Of a stretch of 64,000 nt of DNA, positions 20,787 to 30,166 are shown one piece after another (within the stretch, counting starts at the first letter, position 1; each line of letters starts with the position of its first letter). Under the pieces are notes generated by a model. That model did not search any database and was not told the DNA's origin. It saw nothing but the letters and a program-made list of their open reading frames with translations. Source of the DNA: Desulfatitalea sp. BRH_c12 (lineage in GTDB: Bacteria > Desulfobacterota > Desulfobacteria > Desulfobacterales > Desulfosarcinaceae); contig LADR01000023.1 of NCBI GenBank assembly GCA_000961655.1, positions 186,001 through 250,000 on the forward strand, in the 5' to 3' direction. A program made the position numbers and the translations under genes.

Positions 20787-21965
20787 ATGCGTAAATGGAA
20801 AACGGCTCTTGTTCTCGCACTCACGGTCATGATCGCATTCGTCTTTATCGCCTGCGGCAAGAAACGGCAAGCCGTCATTAAAATCGGCGTCAATGCCCCC
20901 ATTACCGGTGATATCCCCAAAGTGGGCGAGGGCACCAAGTATGCCGCCCAAATGTGGCTGGAAGATGTTCAAAAGGCCGGCGGACTCAAGGTCGGTGACC
21001 AGATATACCCGGTAGAGCTGGCCATCGAAGACAATGAATCCAAGCCCGATTCGGCCGTAAAAGGCAATACCAAGATGATTTCCGAAGACGGCGTTCTGGT
21101 GATCGTCGGACCTCAGGCTTCCAAGCAGGCGATTCCGGCCGGCGGCGTGGCCAATGACTATCAAACCCCCATGATCAGTCCCTGGTCGACCAATCCCGAT
21201 ACCACCTTGAATCGTCCTTTTGTCTTCCGCGGCTGCTTTCTTGATCCGTTCCAAGGGCCCGTGGTCGCCAAGTTCGTCAAAGAAGAGTTTGACTTCACCA
21301 AGGCGGCCGTCTTGTACGATGTGGCCAGCGACTATCCCAAAGGTCTGGCCGAATTTTTCAAAAAGTCCTGGGAAGAAATCAACGGACCCGGCTCCGTTAC
21401 TGCTTATGAAAGCTTTACGACCAAGGACACCGATTTTAGTTCGCAGCTGACCAAGATCAAGGATAGCGGCGCGGAGTTCTTGTTTACACCGCAGTACTAC
21501 AACGAGGTGGCCCTGATCGTGAAGCAGGCGCATGAGTTGGGTTTTAACAACCCCATCGTGGGCAGTGACAGCTGGGGGTCGGCCGAAACCGTTAATCTAT
21601 GTGGTGCCGATTGCCACGGCCTTTTCTTCAGTACCCATTACGCCGCAGCCGGCGCCCAGGGGGCCACAAAGGAATTCATCGACCGCTACCAGCAAAAGTA
21701 CGGCTATGTGCCTGACGATGTGGCGGCACTGACCTGGGATGCGATGCGTCTGGCGCAGCAAGCCATTGAAAGTACAGGCGGGCTGAGCGGCGACATCAAA
21801 AAAGACCGCCAGGCTGTGCGCGATCAATTGGCTCAGATCAAGGACTTCCAAGGGATCACCGGGAATATGACGTTCACCGAAGAAGGTGATCCGATCAAAT
21901 GCGCGGTGATCGTGCGCATCAGCGAGCAAGGCCAGTTCGAGTTCTATAAGCAGGTCTGCCCGTAA
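20787..21965 (+). CDS. branched-chain amino-acid ABC transporter, substrate-binding lipoprotein
   Basis: A LivJ/LivK-type periplasmic binding protein of about 392 residues. It has a lipoprotein signal peptide with a hydrophobic core ending FVFIAC, where the Cys would be lipidated. Next comes KIGVNAPITGDIPKVGEG, the typical start of the peripheral-binding fold. The ATG at 20787 follows AAGGAGGAGG; the longer frame from 20718 has no site. It heads a full transporter set (two permeases and two ATPases) but is separated from the permeases by a 230-base gap with a strong hairpin, which probably keeps its expression higher. The exact ligand (Leu/Ile/Val or another amide or acid) is not decidable here. 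Confidence 0.92.
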   Translation: MRKWKTALVLALTVMIAFVFIACGKKRQAVIKIGVNAPITGDIPKVGEGTKYAAQMWLEDVQKAGGLKVGDQIYPVELAIEDNESKPDSAVKGNTKMISEDGVLVIVGPQASKQAIPAGGVANDYQTPMISPWSTNPDTTLNRPFVFRGCFLDPFQGPVVAKFVKEEFDFTKAAVLYDVASDYPKGLAEFFKKSWEEINGPGSVTAYESFTTKDTDFSSQLTKIKDSGAEFLFTPQYYNEVALIVKQAHELGFNNPIVGSDSWGSAETVNLCGADCHGLFFSTHYAAAGAQGATKEFIDRYQQKYGYVPDDVAALTWDAMRLAQQAIESTGGLSGDIKKDRQAVRDQLAQIKDFQGITGNMTFTEEGDPIKCAVIVRISEQGQFEFYKQVCP

Positions 21966-22057
21966 CCGGCTTTGCCGGGGTCGAATGCGCCTCATTAAAG
22001 GTGGCAAGCGAAGGTGCCCCTCGACTTTCTCCATGATATTGTCCCCAATCCTTTCCG

Positions 22058-22092
22058 CCGCGCGTTCCCACCTTTTGGATGGGAACGCGCGG
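22058..22092. repeat. GCGTTCCCA palindrome, copy 2
   Basis: A 13-bp perfect stem, CCGCGCGTTCCCA (22058-22070) with TGGGAACGCGCGG (22080-22092), and a 9-base loop. It lies between the binding-protein gene and livH, where such hairpins often protect the upstream mRNA from 3' decay. Confidence 0.7.
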
Positions 22093-22196
22093 TGGCGATG
22101 AGATGAAAGTGGATACGGCCATCATTCGGCGCCTGCACGCAAAACGATACTAACAGCCGTGGCATTGCAGCGGTAGGAGGCCTTCTCGGGATTGAT

Positions 22197-23120
22197 ATGG
22201 CATTCTTCTTACAAAATGTAATCAATGCGCTGCAGTGGGGCAGTTTCTATGCCCTCATCGCTTTGGGCTATTCCATGGTCTATAGCATCCTGATGCTGTT
22301 TAATTTCACCCATGGCGATATTTTCATGACCGGCGCGTACATCGGATTGGGCGTGGCGACCGCGTTGCTGGCGCTTTCGGGCGTAATGGGCGTGGTCGTG
22401 CCGGGATGGCTGCTACTGATATTTACCATTGTTTTGGCCATGATGCTCACGTCGTTATTAGGGGTTTTGGTCGAACGGGTTGGTTACCGGCCGTTGCGTG
22501 ACGCGCCGCGAGCGTCGGCCGCCATAACCGGTTTAATGATCGGCATCATTCTGGAATACTCAAATTTGGCCATTCTGGGAACCCGACGCCTCAACTTTCC
22601 AACCCTTATCGAAACGACCACTTATACGGTTGGCGGCGTTTTCTTTACCAATAAGAAGATTTTGATTGTGGGCATCGCCCTGCTGCTCATGCTGGCCCTG
22701 CACCTGTTTATTCAGAAGAGTCGCTGGGGAATGGCCATGCGTGCGATGTCTTTCGATTATCAGATTGTTCCGTTGATGGGCGTTTCCTTGAACGTTATCG
22801 CACCGCTGACATTCGCCATCGGTTCATCGCTGGCTGCGGCCGGTGGTATTTTGTACGGCATGGCTTATCCCGTGCTGGACCCATTCATGGGGATTGTTCT
22901 GGGCTGGAAATCCTTTGTAGCCGCTATCCTCGGTGGCCGCGGCTCGATTCTGGGGGCTGCGTTGGCAGGATTTTTGCTCGGTTTTATCGAGATCTTTACG
23001 CCTATGATCTTCCCCTCTACGTTCAGGGATCTTATCGCGTACAGCATTATTCTTCTGATACTGACGTTCCGACCCTACGGCTTTTTCGGGCAAGCCCACA
23101 GCACACAACTGCGGTTGTAG
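22197..23120 (+). CDS. livH: branched-chain amino-acid ABC transporter permease LivH
   Basis: A 307-residue inner-membrane permease with about eight hydrophobic segments and the LivH pattern: ALIALGYSMVYSIL near the N-terminus, MRAMSFDYQIVPLMGV for the cytoplasmic coupling loop, and LGGRGSILGAALAGFLLG towards the end. It pairs with LivM in the channel. It is the first of four closely spaced transporter genes. Confidence 0.95.
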   Translation: MAFFLQNVINALQWGSFYALIALGYSMVYSILMLFNFTHGDIFMTGAYIGLGVATALLALSGVMGVVVPGWLLLIFTIVLAMMLTSLLGVLVERVGYRPLRDAPRASAAITGLMIGIILEYSNLAILGTRRLNFPTLIETTTYTVGGVFFTNKKILIVGIALLLMLALHLFIQKSRWGMAMRAMSFDYQIVPLMGVSLNVIAPLTFAIGSSLAAAGGILYGMAYPVLDPFMGIVLGWKSFVAAILGGRGSILGAALAGFLLGFIEIFTPMIFPSTFRDLIAYSIILLILTFRPYGFFGQAHSTQLRL

Positions 23121-23248
23121 GGGCATTTGCCCGTTAGGCCCTCGCCTTGTTTTTATGAGATGGGGCAATAGCCAACGGTGAATGATACCTGATTTGAAAC
23201 GGAGAATGCATTGATCTTGAAGCCATTGAACACTATGAATGAGCACGC

Positions 23249-24538
23249 ATGGAACTATTGAAAGCGAAAACTCTCTCTTCTCCGGTCGCCTGGCGTTCCG
23301 GTATTCGCCAGGCATTTGCCGATGTCCCTGCTTTGGCTTGGTTGCTGGGCATGCTGGGGGCTGTGCTGATTGAATACCTGTGGGGTGACACACTGGCGGT
23401 GATGCTCTACCTGCCCAAAGTGCCGCCGCTATTTGGCGCAACGCTCGTGCTCAAAAAACCGCTCCTTTTCCCCTGGGCGTTGTTGTATGGCCTCTTGATC
23501 TACGTTCTGCCTATTGGTGTAATCGCGCGCGTGTCGGCTGCCACCGCCAATCGGGTGGCCAAAGCCCTTGAGCGGCTGCCCGTCTCTGTATCGGCATTGC
23601 TGCACCTGGTGCTGCTGTATGCTGTCTTGAGTATCTGGACCGAAAACAGCGACTACCGACTGCAAGTGAGTAAATTGATCATGATTGCCGTGATGCTGAC
23701 TTTGAGCATCAATGTGATCAACGGCTACATGGGAGAGTTCTCCTGTTCGCATCCCGGTTTCATGGCCTTGGGGGCCTACGTGGCATCGGTGTTGACCTTG
23801 GTGCTGTTTAAGGACAACCGCTTGTTCGGCCCGGCGTTGCTGCCAGAATCGTTGGGCCCGTTTTTGTTTCCCCTGGTGCTTTTCATCGGAGGAATGGCCG
23901 CCGCGTTTGGCGCGCTGATTGTAGCGATTCCATCGTTTCGTACGCGCGGCGATTACCTGGCGATCATCTCACTGGCCTTCCTGTTCATAGTCAAAAGCGC
24001 CATTGAAAACATTGAATGGGTCGGCGGACCGCGCGGGCTGGGTGGCCAGCCCCATTGGTCGACCCTGCCCGCGGTTTTTGCCGGCATGATTCTTTGTATT
24101 TGGATCATTAACAATTTCGTGCGCTCCACGTTAGGGAAAGCCCTCAATGCGGTGCGCGACAATGAAATCGCCGCTGATGCCATGACGGTCGATACACGCC
24201 GCACCAAAATGGTGGCCTTCATGTTCGGCGCTTTCTGGGCCGGTGTTGCCGGTGGGCTCTATGCCCATGAAGTACGCCATGTCACCCCGGGCAGCTTCGG
24301 TATTCAGATGTTGGCGGAGATCCTGGCAATGGTTTACTTCGGCGGGTTAAACTCGGTCATCGGATCCATCGTGGGGGCCGTAAGCATCAGCATGATCAGT
24401 GAAATATTGAAACCGCTGGGTTTGTACAAGTGGATTGTCGTCCCATTGATTTTGATTCTGGTCATGATATTCAGGCCAACCGGGCTTTTCGCTTTCCGGG
24501 ATTTCAATGTCCGAAAAATTTTGCGTCACAAAGGATGA
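23249..24538 (+). CDS. livM: branched-chain amino-acid ABC transporter permease LivM
   Basis: A 429-residue permease. The N-terminal third carries extra membrane segments before the conserved LivM core, which begins near NVINGYMGEFSCSHPGFMALGAY. It contains the coupling region ALNAVRDNEIAADAMTVDT and the late GGLNSVIGSIVGA. The length is towards the long end for LivM. It partners with LivH; a weak ribosome site precedes the ATG. The stop lies 15 bases before the livG start. Confidence 0.94.
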   Translation: MELLKAKTLSSPVAWRSGIRQAFADVPALAWLLGMLGAVLIEYLWGDTLAVMLYLPKVPPLFGATLVLKKPLLFPWALLYGLLIYVLPIGVIARVSAATANRVAKALERLPVSVSALLHLVLLYAVLSIWTENSDYRLQVSKLIMIAVMLTLSINVINGYMGEFSCSHPGFMALGAYVASVLTLVLFKDNRLFGPALLPESLGPFLFPLVLFIGGMAAAFGALIVAIPSFRTRGDYLAIISLAFLFIVKSAIENIEWVGGPRGLGGQPHWSTLPAVFAGMILCIWIINNFVRSTLGKALNAVRDNEIAADAMTVDTRRTKMVAFMFGAFWAGVAGGLYAHEVRHVTPGSFGIQMLAEILAMVYFGGLNSVIGSIVGAVSISMISEILKPLGLYKWIVVPLILILVMIFRPTGLFAFRDFNVRKILRHKG

Positions 24539-24555
24539 CCGGCACGGAGCAATGC

Positions 24556-25326
24556 ATGAGTTTGCTGCACGTAAAAGACATGACCCACTATTTTGGCGGC
24601 CTGCGCGCGGTCTACCAATATCATCTGACCATCGCACCCGGGGAAATCCACGGGTTGATCGGTCCCAACGGCGCTGGTAAAACCACTGTTTTCAATTTGA
24701 TCACCGGCATTCATCAGCCCAGCGAAGGTACCATCAGCCTCCAAGGGAAAAGTTTGCTCGGGCTTCGGCCGCACCAGGTGGCGGCCAGCGGATTAGGCCG
24801 CACTTTCCAAAACATGTTGCTGTGGCGCCACATGACCGTTCTGGAGCATGTCAAACTGGCCCACTATGCCCAGATTCAATACGGATTGGCCGGTGCATTT
24901 TTCGGATCGCGACGGCGCAATGCGGAAGAAGCGCGCATTGAAGAAAACGCCTACCGGCTGCTGGACGCATTCAACATCACGCGCTTCGCTGATCAGATCG
25001 TGACGTTTCTGCCATATGGCGTCCAGCGTCGTGTGGAAATGGCCCGGGCCATGGCCATCCGGCCTAAAATTCTCTTTCTGGACGAACCGACCGCCGGGAT
25101 GACACCAGAAGAGTTGGATCAGATGATCGGCATCATCCGCAAGCTGCATGACGAATTCAAGGTTGCCATTCTGCTCATCGAGCACCGGCTCAAGTTCGTC
25201 ATGGAACTTTGCCAGCGCGTTCAGACCTTGGTTTTCGGAGAGGTTATCGCCGAAGGCACCCCATCTGAAATCAAGAAAAATCCGGCCGTGATCGAGGCGT
25301 ATCTCGGCAAGGAAGAGGTGGCCTGA
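24556..25326 (+). CDS. livG: branched-chain amino-acid ABC transporter ATPase LivG
   Basis: A 256-residue ABC ATPase with Walker A GPNGAGKTT, the LivG-type signature FLPYGVQRRVEMARA in place of LSGGQ, and Walker B ILFLDEPTAGM. It powers LivHM together with LivF. The ATG at 24556 has GGAG six bases upstream. An alternative ATG at 24535 overlaps the livM stop (ATGA) and would add seven residues. Confidence 0.94.
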   Translation: MSLLHVKDMTHYFGGLRAVYQYHLTIAPGEIHGLIGPNGAGKTTVFNLITGIHQPSEGTISLQGKSLLGLRPHQVAASGLGRTFQNMLLWRHMTVLEHVKLAHYAQIQYGLAGAFFGSRRRNAEEARIEENAYRLLDAFNITRFADQIVTFLPYGVQRRVEMARAMAIRPKILFLDEPTAGMTPEELDQMIGIIRKLHDEFKVAILLIEHRLKFVMELCQRVQTLVFGEVIAEGTPSEIKKNPAVIEAYLGKEEVA

Positions 25327-26039
25327 TGCAGCTGCGTGTCGAAAATCTGCATGTCTCTTATGACCGCATCAAAGCCTTGTATGGACTTGATTTCGTCATC
25401 GATAAAGGAGAAATCGTCTGCATTATCGGTGCTAACGGCGCCGGAAAAAGCACGACTTTGCGTGCCATTTCGCGGATGATTCCAGCCGAAAAGGGCGCAC
25501 GCATGCTATTTGAAGGCAACGATTTGCTCGACTATTCGGCCGATAAGGTCGTGCGCAAGTTGGGTATCTCGCATGTGCCCGAAGGACGCAGGCTGTTCGG
25601 CAATCTGACGGTAATGGAAAATTTGCAGCTGGCGACCTATGCGCGCAAGGATCACACGGCCATAAAACAGGACATGGATTTGGTATTTTCTATTTTTCCG
25701 CGCCTCAAGGAACGCCGAACACAACTCAGCGCAACACTCAGTGGCGGCGAACAGCAGATGGTGGCCGTGGGTCGCGCCTACATGACTGGACGAAAAATGA
25801 TGCTGCTCGACGAACCCTCGATGGGACTGGCGCCGCTTATGATGCTGGGCATGTTCGATGCCTTGAAAGAGATCAACCGGGCCGGCACGACCATTTTGCT
25901 GGTCGAGCAAAATGCGCGTCTGGCGCTCAAGTTCGCCCAGCGCGGCTATGTGATCGAAAACGGGCGCATCGTACTGGAAGGCAAATCGGGTGATCTGCTC
26001 CATGATCCCGAAGTCCGCAAAGCCTATTTGGGCGGATAG
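25326..26039 (+). CDS. livF: branched-chain amino-acid ABC transporter ATPase LivF
   Basis: A 237-residue ABC ATPase with Walker A GANGAGKST, signature LSGGEQQMVAVGRAY and Walker B MMLLDEPSMGLAP, typical of LivF. Its ATG shares one base with the livG stop (TGATG), so the two ATPases are translationally coupled. It ends the transporter operon, about 130 bases before argC. Confidence 0.95.
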   Translation: MQLRVENLHVSYDRIKALYGLDFVIDKGEIVCIIGANGAGKSTTLRAISRMIPAEKGARMLFEGNDLLDYSADKVVRKLGISHVPEGRRLFGNLTVMENLQLATYARKDHTAIKQDMDLVFSIFPRLKERRTQLSATLSGGEQQMVAVGRAYMTGRKMMLLDEPSMGLAPLMMLGMFDALKEINRAGTTILLVEQNARLALKFAQRGYVIENGRIVLEGKSGDLLHDPEVRKAYLGG

Positions 26040-26169
26040 GGCAGGTGAGCGCGTAAATAGTGGGCAACGTGGACCAGGTGGCCGGTGTGTTGCAGGGCAC
26101 TGCGTTTCCGGCGAAGTGATAAAAGCGATTGCACGTAAGAATGTGCAGGTTAGATAAAGGAGCTCCAAA

Positions 26170-27204
26170 ATGATACGGGTTGGTATAATTGGCGCTTCCG
26201 GCTACGCCGGAGCCGAGTTGGTACGTATTCTGGCCGGCCACCCCCAAGTGTCTCTGGCCGCGCTGACCTGTCGGCAAGATGCCGGCCAGCGGTTCGATCA
26301 AATCTATCCGGCTATGACCGGCTGGGTGGACCTGATGTGTGAAAAGTACGATGCTGCTAAATTGGCCCGGTCGGTGGACCTGGTGTTCACGGCACTACCC
26401 CATCAGCTGCCAATGGCTATCGTGCCCGAGTTGCTGGACAAGGGATTGAAAGTGATCGATCTGTCCGCGGATTTTCGTTTCAAAGATGCCCTCACCTATG
26501 AAGCCCATTATCAGCCCCACAGCGCCAAAACCCTTCTGGCACAGGCGGTCTATGGGCTCAGTGAAGTTTATGCCGAGGCCATCCGAAACTGCACACTGGT
26601 CGGCAATCCCGGCTGTTATCCGACCAGCGTCCTGTTGCCGCTCGTCCCGCTCATCAAAGAACACCTGATCGACATGGGTTTGTTGATCGCCGATGCCAAA
26701 TCGGGCGTCAGCGGTGCCGGACGCGGCGCCAGCGCCGCCACCCATTTTTGCCATGTCAATGAATCGTTCAAGGCTTACAAGGTCGGCGGCCACCGCCACA
26801 CACCCGAAATGGAGGCCATCCTCGGCGAATTCGCTTCAAGTCCAGTTCATTTGAACTTCGTGCCGCACCTGGTCCCCATGATCCGTGGCATGCAGACCAC
26901 CATCTATACCCAGCCACGTGCGGGTGTCGACATCCGGCAGATTGAAGAATGCCTTAAAACCTTTTATGCCGGACGCCCCTTCGTGCGGTTGCGCGGTGCC
27001 ACGCCGCCCGACACACTGAATGTTAAAGGAACGAATTACTGCGATATCGGCTACACGCTGGATGCACGCAACAATCGATTGATACTGATGTCGGCCATTG
27101 ACAACTTGGTCAAAGGCGCCGCCGGCCAGGCTGTTCAGAACATGAACATTATGCTCGGGCTGGATGAAAGCACTGGACTGCGGCTGCCTCCGCTTCCGAT
27201 CTGA
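26170..27204 (+). CDS. argC: N-acetyl-gamma-glutamyl-phosphate reductase
   Basis: Third step of arginine synthesis: reduces N-acetylglutamyl phosphate with NADPH to the semialdehyde. The 344-residue product has the Rossmann motif GASGYAGAEL, the catalytic Cys 149 in GNPGCYPT, and VGGHRHTPEME with the second catalytic His. AAGGAG lies eight bases before the ATG. No other arg genes are adjacent. Confidence 0.96.
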   Translation: MIRVGIIGASGYAGAELVRILAGHPQVSLAALTCRQDAGQRFDQIYPAMTGWVDLMCEKYDAAKLARSVDLVFTALPHQLPMAIVPELLDKGLKVIDLSADFRFKDALTYEAHYQPHSAKTLLAQAVYGLSEVYAEAIRNCTLVGNPGCYPTSVLLPLVPLIKEHLIDMGLLIADAKSGVSGAGRGASAATHFCHVNESFKAYKVGGHRHTPEMEAILGEFASSPVHLNFVPHLVPMIRGMQTTIYTQPRAGVDIRQIEECLKTFYAGRPFVRLRGATPPDTLNVKGTNYCDIGYTLDARNNRLILMSAIDNLVKGAAGQAVQNMNIMLGLDESTGLRLPPLPI

Positions 27205-27599
27205 GTGACTTTATGCCAGGTTAAAAAAGCCTGGCCATAAAAAAAACCGCATTTTGGTTAACTTTTCACAAAACCCGGCGATATGTATCGTGAAGATAGC
27301 TTTTCACCTCGTCACATTCTTTTGGTCAGGGTGAAGTGAGTGAGCGCGGCGGATAGTCGGCATTTCCCGGGAATTGCTGAAAGAAATCCGATATCTTGAC
27401 ATTCGGGTCTGTTTGGAATATGGAAAAACGTCGTCTTTGCGGCTTGTTCCGCCTGTGCTCCCCAATGGCATTATGGCCGCTTTAAGCGATGCTGATTCGC
27501 GCAATGCCAGAGCAGACATTCAAGCCCCTGACCTGGTCAGGACGGCTTTTCCGAATGCGAAACTTACTTCCATGACTTTAAAAAAGGAGAGGAGTGCAG
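27205..27599. other. intergenic region upstream of folD
   Basis: About 395 bases. Near 27215-27236 GCCAGG and CCTGGC form a short hairpin past argC, without a downstream T-run. A candidate promoter lies at 27396-27424. Short reading frames here (on both strands) lack ribosome sites and recognisable domains. Confidence 0.5.
27396..27424 (+). promoter_or_regulatory. possible sigma-70 promoter of folD
   Basis: A perfect TTGACA (27396-27401), 17 bases, then TATGGA (27419-27424), which matches half of the -10 consensus. It would give a leader of about 170 bases before folD. Confidence 0.35.
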
Positions 27600-28508
27600 A
27601 TGACCGCAAAACTTATTAAAGGCACCGACATCAGAGAACAAATCCTTGAAGAGATTACGGCCGAAGTGGCACAGATCAAAGAAAAATACGGCAAAGTACC
27701 CGGCTTGGTCACCATCCTGGTAGGCGAGAATCCTGCCTCCATGTCCTACGTCACCTTAAAAATAAAAACCGCTCACCGTGTGGGATTCAACGAAATCCAG
27801 GATAGCCAGCCAATTGACATTTCGGAAGAAGCTTTACTCGCCTTGATCGACAAGTACAATAAGGATGACGCTATCAACGGCATTCTGGTTCAATTGCCTC
27901 TGCCCAAGCATATCGATGAAAAAAAGGTGCTCAATGCGATCGACCCGGACAAGGATGTGGATGGTTTCCATCCGGTCAACGTCGGCCGCTTGATGATCGG
28001 CGGTAAGGAAGTTAAATTTCCGCCCTGCACCCCGGCTGGTATTCAGGAGATGATCGTGCGCGCCGGTGTTGAAACCAAGGGTGCCGAAGTGGTTGTGGTA
28101 GGGCGTTCCAACATCGTGGGGAAACCTATTGCCAACATGATGGTGCAGAAAGGTCCGGGTGCCAACGCTACGGTTACCATCGTGCATACCGGCACCAAGG
28201 ATCTGGCAGGACACTGCAAACGGGCCGACATCCTCATCGTGGCGGCCGGCGTTCCCGGGTTGGTCAAACCAGAGTGGATCAAGCCGGGGGCCTGTGTTAT
28301 CGATGTAGGGGTCAACCGGGTTGGTGAAGCGGTCAGTGAAAAAACCGGCAAAAAAGTGGCCGTGCTCAGAGGCGATGTCGACTTCGATGCGGCCAAGGAG
28401 ATCGCGGGCTATATTACCCCGGTTCCCGGTGGTGTCGGACCGATGACCATTACCATGTTGATGCTCAATACACTCAAGGCCTTGAAGTTCAAACTGGGCA
28501 TCGCTTAA
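27600..28508 (+). CDS. folD: bifunctional methylenetetrahydrofolate dehydrogenase/methenyltetrahydrofolate cyclohydrolase
   Basis: Interconverts methylene-, methenyl- and formyl-tetrahydrofolate; in sulfate reducers it also serves the methyl branch of the Wood-Ljungdahl pathway. The 302-residue product has SYVTLKIKTA with the catalytic Lys, VQLPLPKHI, KDVDGFHPVN, the NADP loop VVGRSNIVGKP and the late PVPGGVGPMT signature. The ATG at 27600 follows AAGGAGAGGAG. The length and all motifs are normal. Confidence 0.96.
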   Translation: MTAKLIKGTDIREQILEEITAEVAQIKEKYGKVPGLVTILVGENPASMSYVTLKIKTAHRVGFNEIQDSQPIDISEEALLALIDKYNKDDAINGILVQLPLPKHIDEKKVLNAIDPDKDVDGFHPVNVGRLMIGGKEVKFPPCTPAGIQEMIVRAGVETKGAEVVVVGRSNIVGKPIANMMVQKGPGANATVTIVHTGTKDLAGHCKRADILIVAAGVPGLVKPEWIKPGACVIDVGVNRVGEAVSEKTGKKVAVLRGDVDFDAAKEIAGYITPVPGGVGPMTITMLMLNTLKALKFKLGIA

Positions 28509-28891
28509 GTTCGTGCGCTGCTTTCCTCGATTGTAACACTATGGGCGGGGTTTACCCCGCCCATCATAGGGAGTGACACCCCTATATCGCAGGTGTTGGT
28601 TTCGACCAACCAATAATGCCCGAACCATTTTGTTCAGCGGTTCTTTTGGCTCCAAACCTCATCGGTCATGCAAAGCCTTACCATTTTAGCGAGGGAATGG
28701 TTCGTGTCAGAAGCGGCATGTTTATCGAGAACATAGTGTAACATCCTGATTCGAATTACTAAGTTGCTCTGTCTGTTGAAAATCAATGGGGTGAGGTGAC
28801 GGCACCCCCCATGCGACTACAGTTTCTCCGCGGCAATTAACGCAGGCAATAGGTATATCCATAACTGAAACAGATTTCGTCAGGGTTGACT
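28509..28891. other. intergenic region between folD and the M23 peptidase gene
   Basis: About 383 bases. It holds a very stable hairpin (28541-28564) and a second small stem with a TTCG tetraloop (GTTGGT and ACCAAC, 28595-28610). I see no gene in the remainder. Confidence 0.55.
28541..28564 (+). terminator. strong hairpin after folD
   Basis: ATGGGCGGGG and CCCCGCCCAT form a perfect 10-bp GC-rich stem with a TTTA loop, about 32 bases past the folD stop. No T-run follows, so it may act as a pause or mRNA-end stabiliser rather than an intrinsic terminator. Confidence 0.5.
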
Positions 28892-29818
28892 ATGCGACAC
28901 AATTTTTCTCTTATCGTATTAGGTGGGTCCGGATCTAGAATCAAACAAATTCATCTAACGATAAAACATTATATCTTTTTGATACTGACGATTGGCATGG
29001 TCCTCAGCGCCATAACCTATGGCTGTATCGACTATATGATCCTGCATTCGAAAGCTTCGGGAAAAACACAATTAGAAAAAAAATTGAAAGAGCAAAACAA
29101 TGAAGTCGTTATGCAAAGAAAGCAGATCCAGAAATTTGCCTCTAAAATCAACGATCTTAACGAGCGCATTCTTGCGCTGAACAAAATAGAAGAACGTGTT
29201 CGTGATCTGGCCAGCATTGATCAAACCGGTAATGCAGAAGGGGTATTCGGGGTGGGCGGGTCGGCCCCGGAAGGTCTCGATCCCCATGTTGAGCTGACCC
29301 AAAGTCATCACCAGTTAATCCGGGATATGCACCGCAAGATCGAACTTCTGGATGATGTTGCCTACAATCAGCACACCACGTTTGCCAATCTGTTGGATAA
29401 ATTGGAAGAACAAAAGAACCTGATGGCGCACATGCCGGCAATTCGACCGGCGCAGGGATGGGTGACGTCTACCTTCTCCTACCGCCAATCCCCATTCACC
29501 AGCAAACGTGAGTTTCACAAGGGCATTGATATTGCCAACCGTCATGGCACCCTTATTGTTGCCACTGCAGATGGGGTTGTCTCTTTTTCCGGCAAACAGG
29601 GATCGTTCGGACAGATGCTGGTCATCGACCATGGTCATGGGGTCACGACGCGCTACGCGCATGTTAAGGAAGGACTCAAGAAAAGAGGTGAGCGTGTGCG
29701 CCGCGGAGATAGCATTGCATTGATGGGCAATACCGGTCGCAGTACCGGACCTCACGTGCATTATGAAGTGCGCATGAACGGTGTACCGGTCAATCCTGAA
29801 AAATATATTCTCAACTAA
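28892..29818 (+). CDS. M23-family (LytM) peptidoglycan peptidase with membrane anchor and coiled coil
   Basis: A 308-residue bitopic membrane protein. It has a short basic N-terminus, one membrane segment at about residues 25-45, a coiled coil at about 55-110 and a helical linker. A C-terminal LytM domain from about residue 190 has zinc ligands in HKGIDIA and HVHYEV, plus HGHGVTTRYAHV. All metal ligands look present, so it may cut peptide cross-links directly instead of acting as an EnvC/NlpD-type activator. The layout resembles MepM and similar division or elongation hydrolases. The ATG at 28892 is preferred to the TTG two codons upstream. Confidence 0.9.
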   Translation: MRHNFSLIVLGGSGSRIKQIHLTIKHYIFLILTIGMVLSAITYGCIDYMILHSKASGKTQLEKKLKEQNNEVVMQRKQIQKFASKINDLNERILALNKIEERVRDLASIDQTGNAEGVFGVGGSAPEGLDPHVELTQSHHQLIRDMHRKIELLDDVAYNQHTTFANLLDKLEEQKNLMAHMPAIRPAQGWVTSTFSYRQSPFTSKREFHKGIDIANRHGTLIVATADGVVSFSGKQGSFGQMLVIDHGHGVTTRYAHVKEGLKKRGERVRRGDSIALMGNTGRSTGPHVHYEVRMNGVPVNPEKYILN

Positions 29819-30166
29819 CCATCGGATGCTTTCCATGATATTGGCGGAATGCCGCCCTCGCGCGTGCTGAATTCAAATTCCCGCCTCCATTCGATTACGG
29901 CCACTTTCTGAATCACGGATGTGCGTTTGTATCGTCCAGCAAGTGCACGGAACCGGATTGTGTTTGCCGCACTCATTGCCACGAAGCACGCCTGGCCAAA
30001 AATACCTTGAGTATGGTCTAAAAATATCTTATTTTACGACGATTTAGCATTGGTATGTTTGTAAAAACGCTCCCTCGGCAATGTGTGTACCTGTCCATAT
30101 CGATATGATGCACGCCCGATGCGCTTTGAAACAAAACGAAAGTAATCAGGAAGGACCTGTTGGCAT
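29819..30166. other. intergenic region upstream of secA
   Basis: About 348 bases with no supportable gene or strong hairpin. TTGAGT and TATTTT, 17 bases apart near 30007-30035, could be a weak promoter for secA. Confidence 0.4.

Noticed and set aside
27215-27236. Hairpin past argC as an intrinsic terminator
   Set aside because: The A-run is on the wrong side for the plus strand, and no T-run follows.
27374-27619. 81-codon frame upstream of and overlapping folD
   Set aside because: Overlaps the folD start and its ribosome site, and shows no recognisable domain.
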